From the NCBI GenBank assembly GCA_031396505.1, contig JANNKX010000271.1, forward strand, positions 1 through 10,868: a stretch of 10,868 nt of DNA. Direction: 5' to 3'. Both the position numbers and the translations under genes were made by a program. Origin of the DNA: JAAFHS01 sp031396505. Lineage in GTDB: Bacteria; Pseudomonadota; Alphaproteobacteria; Rhodobacterales; Rhodobacteraceae. The notes beneath the pieces were generated by a model, which saw only the letters and a list, made by a program, of their open reading frames with translations, had not been told where the DNA came from and ran no database searches. Of the stretch, positions 5,383 to 10,868 are shown piece by piece; within the stretch, counting starts at the first letter, position 1, and every line of letters starts with the position of its first letter.

Positions 5383-6522
5383 CTATTCTTCCGACGTGAC
5401 CCGCCGGAACGGACCATAGGCCGTCAGCACCTCGATTTCCTCGTCCACCGCGCGGCGTTCCTGATCCAGATACTGCGCCACGGCGCGCCGAAACCCCTGA
5501 TCGGCAATCCAGTGCAGCGAATGCACCGGGGTGGGCAGATAGCCGCGTGCCAGTTTATGTTCGCCCTGCGCGCCGGCCTCCACCCGCTGCAGGCCATGGG
5601 TGATCGCCCAGTCGATGGCGCGGTAATAGCACAGTTCGAAATGCAGGCAGGGGTGATCCTCGGTGCAGCCCCAATAGCGGCCAAACAGCGTGTCGCGCCC
5701 GATGAAATTCAACGCACCCGCGACGGGCCGCCCATCGCGGTAGGCGAGGATGATCAGGATATCGTCGCGCATCGTTTTGTGAAACGCGTCGAACGCCGCG
5801 CGGGTCAGGTAAGGCGTGCCCCATTTGCGGCTGCCGGTATCCTGATAGAATACCCAGAACGCATCCCAATGCGCCTCTTCAATCGCATCCCCCGTCAGGC
5901 AGCGGATGTCGACCGCCGCTTGCGCCGTGTCGCGTTCCTTGCGGATGTTCTTGCGCTTGCGCGAGGACAGGTCGGCCAGAAAATCGTCAAACGTCGCGTA
6001 GCCGTTGTTTAGCCAGTGAAACTGCTGTGTCACCCGCTGCATCAGGCCGAACTTACCGTCCAGCGCTGCTGCCTCATCCGCCGTGCAGAAGGTGATGTGC
6101 AGCGATGACAGCCCGTTCTGTTCGGCAATGCCAATCGCCCCTTCGGCAAGCGCGTCGCGCCCCATGCCCAGAAACCGCGCGCCTGTGGCGGGGGTGAAGG
6201 GCACCGCGATCTGCAGTTTCGGGTAATACCGCCCGCCCGCCCGTTCAAACCCCTGCGCCCAGGCATGGTCAAAGATGTATTCGCCCTGACTGTGGCCCTT
6301 GACGTACATGGGCGTCGCCCCGATCAGCCGATCCCCGTCCCACAGCGTCAAGGGGCGTGGCTGCCAGCCCGTGCCCTTGCCCGTGCTGTGCGAGGCATCC
6401 AGCGCCGCCAGAAACCGATGCGTGGTGAACGGGTCGACCGGCCGCCCTTGGGCAGGTGTCAGACCATCCCAGTCCGTTGCCGCAACATCGGCCATGCTGT
6501 TCAAAAGTCGAAGCTCTGTCAT
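5383..6522 (-). CDS. GNAT-fold acyltransferase, COG3146/DUF482 family
   Basis: This 379-residue protein belongs to the double-GNAT, FemAB-like family annotated as peptidogalycan biosynthesis or GNAT N-acetyltransferase. Its substrate is not established. Family blocks are clear: DHAWAQGFERAGGRYYPKLQ at 85-104, VPFTPATG at 107-114, LHITFC at 141-146, QFHWLNNGYATFDDFLADL at 167-185 with the basic SSRKRKNIRKER at 186-197, LNFIGRDTLFGRYWGC at 271-286, HFELCYY at 294-300, and VEAGAQGEHKLARGYLP at 314-330. No signal peptide or membrane helix is seen, so it is probably cytoplasmic. I chose ATG 6522 (MTELRLLNS). The frame remains open to 6606, but that would overlap the GDPD gene. The ribosome site for 6522 is weak, and the gap to the GDPD stop is 52 nt. 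Confidence 0.9.
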   Translation of the reverse strand: MTELRLLNSMADVAATDWDGLTPAQGRPVDPFTTHRFLAALDASHSTGKGTGWQPRPLTLWDGDRLIGATPMYVKGHSQGEYIFDHAWAQGFERAGGRYYPKLQIAVPFTPATGARFLGMGRDALAEGAIGIAEQNGLSSLHITFCTADEAAALDGKFGLMQRVTQQFHWLNNGYATFDDFLADLSSRKRKNIRKERDTAQAAVDIRCLTGDAIEEAHWDAFWVFYQDTGSRKWGTPYLTRAAFDAFHKTMRDDILIILAYRDGRPVAGALNFIGRDTLFGRYWGCTEDHPCLHFELCYYRAIDWAITHGLQRVEAGAQGEHKLARGYLPTPVHSLHWIADQGFRRAVAQYLDQERRAVDEEIEVLTAYGPFRRVTSEE

Positions 6523-6574
6523 GCCCGCACTGTGTTCCACATTGAACAACAAGGTGATCCGGCGATGCCGCAGG

Positions 6575-7345
6575 TCAAGCGGCAATAACGGCGCGGTAGC
6601 CTTCAAAGGTCACGTTCTGTGCCACCTTGCGCGCCATTGCCTCATCCTGCGGCGACCGGATGGTCCAGCACAGGACCGCCGCACCTGCGGCCTTGAGGGC
6701 CGCCACACGCGGGCGCATCAGATCATGCGCGTCATGGCTGATAAAGCTGGCCGCCACACGGTCATAATCCGGGATCGCGCGCAGGGCGTCGCACTGCGCC
6801 GGGGGCATCGGCGCCCAATCCTGCGGATCATAGGCCGATGTCGTCAGCCCACGCGCCACATCGGGTGCCAGCCGCGCCATATGCGCCACGCTGTGCGGGT
6901 TGAACGACATCACCGCCACATCGCCGCGATACCCGCGCAACGCATCAGCAACCGCCTGTTCCAGCCGCCCGTCGGTATCGGCCATCGTCAACGACTGATC
7001 CTTGATCTCGATCAGCAGCGGGACCTTCCCTGCGATCAGCGTCAGCACCTGCGGCAACGTCGGGATCGTATCGGTGCCACCCGTCAGCACCATCTGGCCC
7101 AGCGCGTCTGCCGTGTGATCCCGCAGCCAGCCCTTTGTGGCTGTCAGACGCTCCATCCCGTCATCGTGAAAGACCATTGCCTGCGCATCGGCGGACAGTT
7201 GCACGTCCAGCTCTATCGCATAGCCTGCAGCAATGGCCGCACGCACCGCAGACGGTGAATTTTCGATCACGCCTGCGTGGCGATCATGCAGCGCACGGTG
7301 GGCGCAGGGAATGCGGATCAGGGAGGGCGGCAGGGGCACACGCAT
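6575..7345 (-). CDS. Glycerophosphodiester phosphodiesterase family protein
   Basis: GDPD enzymes hydrolyse glycerophosphodiesters from phospholipid turnover to glycerol 3-phosphate and an alcohol. This 256-residue protein has the TIM-barrel signature residues. Catalytic HR is at 16-17, here followed by Ala rather than the usual Gly. EN is at 28-29, ELDV at 45-48 supplies metal ligands, FHDD at 59-62 carries the second catalytic His60, and EIK is at 113-115. CWTIR at 226-230 is the typical late strand. There is no signal peptide, so it acts in the cytoplasm, unlike periplasmic GlpQ. The ATG at 7345 overlaps the RidA stop by one base (TGATG), which implies translational coupling. The codon before it is a TTG that gives a nominally longer frame. 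The specific phosphodiester substrate cannot be told. Confidence 0.93.
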   Translation of the reverse strand: MRVPLPPSLIRIPCAHRALHDRHAGVIENSPSAVRAAIAAGYAIELDVQLSADAQAMVFHDDGMERLTATKGWLRDHTADALGQMVLTGGTDTIPTLPQVLTLIAGKVPLLIEIKDQSLTMADTDGRLEQAVADALRGYRGDVAVMSFNPHSVAHMARLAPDVARGLTTSAYDPQDWAPMPPAQCDALRAIPDYDRVAASFISHDAHDLMRPRVAALKAAGAAVLCWTIRSPQDEAMARKVAQNVTFEGYRAVIAA

Positions 7346-7803
7346 CAACGGATCTCGAATATGCCTTCGATTTCGACGGCGACGCCAAATGGCAACGATG
7401 CCGCGCTGACCGCCGACCGCGCGTGCCGCCCGGCATCACCCAATACGGCCACCATGAAATCGGATGCCCCGTTGATAACCTTTGGCTGATCGGTGAAGTC
7501 GGCGGTCGAATTCACGAACCCCACCAGTTTTACCAACCGCACCACCCGCGACAGATCGCCACCACAGGCCCTTTTCACCTGCGCCAGCAGGCTGATGGCG
7601 CACCACTTTGCCGCCTCGGCGCCTTGGGCCACATCCATATCTTCGCCGATCCGCCCCTTGATCTGGCCGCCGGTGTTCTGGCTGATCTGGCCGGATACAT
7701 GCACGATGTTGCCCACCACTACGAAGGGCACATAATTGGCCAACGGGGCTGCGGCGTCGGGCAGGGTGATGCCCATTTCGGTCAGGCGGGATTCGATGGT
7801 CAT
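7345..7803 (-). CDS. RidA family (YjgF/YER057c/UK114) protein
   Basis: RidA-type proteins are small trimeric enzymes that hydrolyse reactive enamine/imine intermediates released by PLP enzymes. This 152-residue member belongs to a longer subgroup, as classical RidA is about 128 residues. VHVSGQ is at 34-39, GFVNSTADF at 95-103, and the C-terminal HARSAVSAASLPFG at 127-140 is followed by VEIEGIFEI at 143-151. Arg129 and Glu145 match the catalytic Arg105 and Glu120 positions of classical RidA, so deaminase activity is plausible. The ATG at 7803 has an excellent GGAGGA site. The gene starts 54 nt after the HlyD stop on the same strand and is coupled to the GDPD gene. The link to secretion is probably positional only. 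Confidence 0.93.
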   Translation of the reverse strand: MTIESRLTEMGITLPDAAAPLANYVPFVVVGNIVHVSGQISQNTGGQIKGRIGEDMDVAQGAEAAKWCAISLLAQVKRACGGDLSRVVRLVKLVGFVNSTADFTDQPKVINGASDFMVAVLGDAGRHARSAVSAASLPFGVAVEIEGIFEIR

Positions 7804-7857
7804 GGCATCCTCCGGTTTGCCGCGCGACGCTAACGGCGCCTGCCGCCCGCCACAAGA

Positions 7858-9159
7858 TCAGCTTTCGCGGAACGCCCGCACAAAGTAATCGGTAAACGGT
7901 TTGACGAGGTATGCCATCGGCGTGCGCAGATCGGTCTGGATGAACGCCTCCACCGGCATGCCCGGCAAAAGGGTGACGCTGCCCAGCTTTTCCCGCTCAC
8001 CGGGGTTCAGCACAATCTCGGCCCGGTAGAACGGCTGCTGCGTCGCCTGATCTGTCAAGGCGTCGGCCGATACGATGGCAACCTTGCCTTGCAATTCGGG
8101 CGTCGTGCGCGATGAAAACGCCGGGAACAGCAGTTTGACATCCTGCCCCACGCGCACCTCGTCGACGTGAATCGGCGAGACCTGCGCCACGATCACCAGC
8201 GGGCGATCCTGCGGGATCAGGTACAGCACCGGATCAGCCGGACGCAGCACCGCGCGTGGCGTCGTCACCTGCATGCCCAGCACGATCCCTGACACCGGCG
8301 CGCGGATATCCAGCCGCATGATCCGTTCGGTCAATGCGCCGCGCCGTTCCGCCAGTTCAAGAACACGCCCGCCAATCTCGCGCAGTTGGGTGTTGGCATC
8401 CTCGCGCCGCGCCGTGCCAAGGCGCAGGATTTCCAGTTCTACCTCGGTTTTGCGCCCCTCGGCCTGTGCGCGGGTTGATGTCAATTCGCCCAATTGCCCT
8501 TCAAGGTTTGCCGCCTCGCGTTCCAGCGCGAGCACCCGGCTGGCTTGTGCCAAGCCTTTGTCCAGCAGCGATTGCTGATCCGCCAGTTCGCGGATGATCA
8601 GGCCCTGTTGCGTGCCAAGGGCCGTCAGTTGCGCATCAATGCCGGTGACTTGCGATTCAATCTGGTTGATCCGTTTGCCCAGTTGTTCGGCCTGTTTGGC
8701 CATGTTGTCCATGCGCGCGGCAAACAGGTTTTGCTGACCTTGCAGCAATGCCGCCACATCGGGGCGTGTCGCCGCCAGATCGTGCAATTCGCCGGCAAAA
8801 CCAAGGCCCGTGGCATCGTCGCGTTCCGCCTCAAGTCGGGCGCGTTGGGCCAGCATTTCGAACAACTGTCCCTCGACGATCGCCAGTTCCGACCGCAGGA
8901 CCGACCCGTCCAGCCGCAAAAGGATGTCGCCCGCCGCCACCACCTGTCCATCCTTGACTTCAATCGCGGCAACCACGCCGCCATCCGGGTGCTGCACGAT
9001 CTGGCGTTGTTGATCGACCTCGATCTGGCCCGAAGTCACCACCGCCCCGGCAATCGTCGTTGTGATGCTCCACGCACCAAAACCACCAACCAGCACCAGC
9101 ATCGTGATCCATCCGATCCACAGCGGTCGCCGCGCGGACCATGCGGGGATATTGGTCAT
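7858..9159 (-). CDS. HlyD-family type I secretion membrane fusion protein
   Basis: This 433-residue periplasmic adaptor joins the inner-membrane ABC exporter to an outer-membrane TolC-like channel. A short cytoplasmic N-terminus is followed by one membrane helix at about 13-36. The first half of the lipoyl-like domain is at about 45-88 (IVQHPDGGVVAAIEVKDGQ). Long coiled-coil regions rich in Glu, Gln, Leu and Ala run at about 92-115 and 143-282. The second lipoyl half opens with LDIRAPVSGIV at 283-293. The beta-barrel follows, and the tail LLPGMPVEAFIQT near 397-409 ending in a LVKPFTDYF-type segment is typical of PrtE/HlyD adaptors. The ATG at 9159 has GGGAGGT just upstream and overlaps the ABC gene stop (ATGA, 4 nt), so the two are coupled. 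No TolC homologue is in the window. Confidence 0.94.
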   Translation of the reverse strand: MTNIPAWSARRPLWIGWITMLVLVGGFGAWSITTTIAGAVVTSGQIEVDQQRQIVQHPDGGVVAAIEVKDGQVVAAGDILLRLDGSVLRSELAIVEGQLFEMLAQRARLEAERDDATGLGFAGELHDLAATRPDVAALLQGQQNLFAARMDNMAKQAEQLGKRINQIESQVTGIDAQLTALGTQQGLIIRELADQQSLLDKGLAQASRVLALEREAANLEGQLGELTSTRAQAEGRKTEVELEILRLGTARREDANTQLREIGGRVLELAERRGALTERIMRLDIRAPVSGIVLGMQVTTPRAVLRPADPVLYLIPQDRPLVIVAQVSPIHVDEVRVGQDVKLLFPAFSSRTTPELQGKVAIVSADALTDQATQQPFYRAEIVLNPGEREKLGSVTLLPGMPVEAFIQTDLRTPMAYLVKPFTDYFVRAFRES

Positions 9160-10868
9160 GTCACACCTCCCGGCCCGGTGGACCGCACAATTTCGGTATG
9201 GTTTTTCACCATGTCGCGCAGCACCTGGTCACGCGGCCCAAAAGCCTTGCGCGCGCCATCTTCCATCACCATCAGGAGGTCGCATTCCTGAATGGCGGCA
9301 GGCCGGTGCGCCATGATCAGGATCGCGCGCCCGGCATCCTTCATCGACCGGATCGCAAGGTTCAACGCGGTAGACCCGTCATTATCAAGGTTCGAGTTCG
9401 GCTCGTCCAGCACCAGAATGACCGGGTCGCCATACAGCGCGCGGGCCAGACCGATGCGCTGCACCTGCCCACCGGACAGCCGCCCGCCGATGGTGGCCAC
9501 GCGGGTGTCATAGCCGTCGGGCAGTTTCACGATCATGTCGTGCGCAGCGGCCTTTTTCGCAGCCTCGACCACCTTTTCGGGGTCGGGCGATGTAGACAGG
9601 CGTGCAATGTTTTCTGCAATCGTGCCGTCAAACAGCGTCACGCGTTGCGGAAGATAGCCGATATAGCTGCCCAGCGTGTCGGGATCGTATTGATCGAGCG
9701 TCGCGCCATCCAGCCGCACTTTGCCGCCTGCGGGACGCCACACCCCGATCAACGCACGCGCCAGCGATGACTTTCCCGACCCGGACGGCCCGATCACGCC
9801 AAGCGCCTGCCCCGGTTCAAGGCGAAAGCTGACCATGCGCAGCACGGCCTGCTGTTCGCCGGGGGGCAGGACGGTCAGGTTCTGCGCCTCAAGGATCGCG
9901 CGGGGGCGGGGCAGGGCGGTGCGCACCGGGTCTTCGGGCATCCGCGTCAGCAGTTCGGACAGCCGGTCGCGGCCTTCGCGCGCGCGGGTCACCAGCGCCC
10001 ATTGCCCGATGGATTGTTCGATCGGGGCCAGCGCGCGCCCCATCAGGATCGATCCCGCGATCATCGCGCCCGCCGTCAATTCACCCTGCAAGACCAGCCA
10101 TGCGCCAAGGCCCAGCATCGCCGATTGCAGAAACATCCGGAAGGTTTTGGTGATCCCGCTGAACACGCCACCCAGATCGGCGGCGGTGATCGATTGGCCA
10201 AGGGCCCGCCCACGCGCCTTTTGCCACCGGTCAAAGCCGTTGGCGGCCATGCCAAGGGCCGTCACAATCTCGGACTCCGCTTTCAGATTTTCGGCGTAAC
10301 GGTCGGCCTGCATGGTGGCGGCATTGGCCTGCCCCAGTGGTTTTTCCGTCATGCCCTGATTCAACAGTGTAACGCCAATCAGCAAGACACCGCCCGCCAC
10401 GGCCAACCAGCCCATCCACGGATGAAAGATAAAGATCGCGCCGATAAACAGCGGCGTCCAGGGAATATCGAAAATCGCCAGCAACACGGGCGAGCCCCAC
10501 AGGCGCTGGATCGATTCCAGATCGCGCTGTGCGGCCTGGGCAGCCGGGTCGCCCGGTGCCACCGTCAGCCGCCGCACCGATGCCGAAAACACCCGGCGAT
10601 CCAGCGCTTCCTGAATGCGCGCGCCGATCCGCGCCATGATGCGTCCGCGCGCATGATCAAGGAACCCCATCGCCAGAAACAGAAACGCCACCAACACCGA
10701 CAACGCGACCAGCGTCGCCTCGGACTGGCTGCCAAGGACGCGGTCATAGACCTGCAGCATATACAGCGGCCCGGTCAGCAGCAGCAGGTTGACAAGAACG
10801 CTGAACACCAGCACCGCGATCAAGGTGCCATTGCTTTCTGCCCTTGCGGCCTTAATCTCGGTCAAACC
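9156..10868 (-). CDS. Type I secretion permease/ATPase, PrtD family (5' end partial)
   Basis: This fused membrane and ATPase subunit powers one-step export of RTX proteins. The visible part is about 570 residues. The membrane domain begins with a helix whose core is VLVFSVLVNLLLLTGPLYM (18-36), then MLQVYDRVLGS at 36-46. The PrtD hallmark IFDIPWTPLF is at 131-140, followed by FIFHPWMG at 145-152. In the ATPase, Walker A is GPSGSGKSS at 359-367, the Q-loop is at Q407, the signature LSGGQ is at 463-467, Walker B VILVLDE is at 482-488, and the switch His is His520. There is no N-terminal C39 peptidase domain, as expected for substrates without a cleaved leader. A TTG at 10865 could be a start, but the frame is still open at the window edge. 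I therefore treat the true start as at or just beyond 10868, with few residues missing. The gene is coupled to the HlyD gene. Confidence 0.94.
   Translation of the reverse strand, partial: GLTEIKAARAESNGTLIAVLVFSVLVNLLLLTGPLYMLQVYDRVLGSQSEATLVALSVLVAFLFLAMGFLDHARGRIMARIGARIQEALDRRVFSASVRRLTVAPGDPAAQAAQRDLESIQRLWGSPVLLAIFDIPWTPLFIGAIFIFHPWMGWLAVAGGVLLIGVTLLNQGMTEKPLGQANAATMQADRYAENLKAESEIVTALGMAANGFDRWQKARGRALGQSITAADLGGVFSGITKTFRMFLQSAMLGLGAWLVLQGELTAGAMIAGSILMGRALAPIEQSIGQWALVTRAREGRDRLSELLTRMPEDPVRTALPRPRAILEAQNLTVLPPGEQQAVLRMVSFRLEPGQALGVIGPSGSGKSSLARALIGVWRPAGGKVRLDGATLDQYDPDTLGSYIGYLPQRVTLFDGTIAENIARLSTSPDPEKVVEAAKKAAAHDMIVKLPDGYDTRVATIGGRLSGGQVQRIGLARALYGDPVILVLDEPNSNLDNDGSTALNLAIRSMKDAGRAILIMAHRPAAIQECDLLMVMEDGARKAFGPRDQVLRDMVKNHTEIVRSTGPGGVT

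Noticed and set aside
6299..7258. A 319-codon plus-strand frame opposite the GDPD and acyltransferase genes
   Set aside because: It spans two real antisense genes and their gap, has Arg/His-rich composition, no ribosome site and no recognisable domain.
8494..9291. Plus-strand frame opposite the HlyD gene
   Set aside because: It is antisense to a clear HlyD coiled-coil coding region and has no motif.
1..10868. Possible new defence or mobile genetic system
   Set aside because: There is no integrase, transposase, nuclease, toxin-antitoxin pair, att-like direct repeat or tRNA. All genes fit known metabolic, rRNA-modification or secretion families apart from DUF1643.

Overview
The window looks like a chromosomal segment of a marine-type alphaproteobacterium, most likely Rhodobacteraceae (roseobacter group). 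The reasons are the high G+C, the protein family variants (PrtD-type secretion ATPase, COG3146-type acyltransferase, glutaredoxin-free peroxiredoxin-5), and RTX proteins with a serralysin-like C-terminus. The assignment comes from family resemblance, not from a marker gene. Ten complete genes and one gene that runs off the right edge fill almost all of the window. No tRNA, rRNA, CRISPR array, insertion sequence or phage gene was found, and no gene-free stretch exceeds about 140 bp.

Left block (about 11-2295, minus strand): a tight, overlapping run reads right to left. It encodes a ferredoxin-reductase-type FAD/NADH flavoprotein, then rsmD (16S rRNA m2G966 methyltransferase, GTG start overlapping the previous stop), then a DUF1643 protein of unknown function that overlaps the rsmD end by 8 nt. 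It ends in a strong hairpin plus T-tract terminator. A peroxiredoxin (2376-2864) is transcribed divergently from the flavoprotein and is the only plus-strand gene.

Right block (3005-10868, minus strand): a type I secretion ABC transporter (PrtD-like, 5' end at or just beyond the window edge) overlaps its HlyD-type adaptor by 4 nt. RidA-, GDPD- and COG3146-acyltransferase-family genes follow closely in the same direction. After a 138-bp gap comes a 601-residue RTX calcium-binding protein with a type I secretion C-terminus, the obvious candidate substrate of the transporter. A small pterin-4a-carbinolamine dehydratase follows, preceded by a candidate promoter and a strong hairpin.

The most distinctive non-coding signal is an identical 22-nt perfect inverted repeat (9-bp arms, 4-nt loop). 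It is present twice, at 19-40 and 2985-3006, both times in the same orientation and overlapping the stop codon of a minus-strand gene. The window does not reveal a clearly new defence or mobile system. The points most worth checking are the repeated stop-codon hairpin, the RTX protein with no recognised catalytic domain and a base-poor segment, and its link to the nearby secretion pair.
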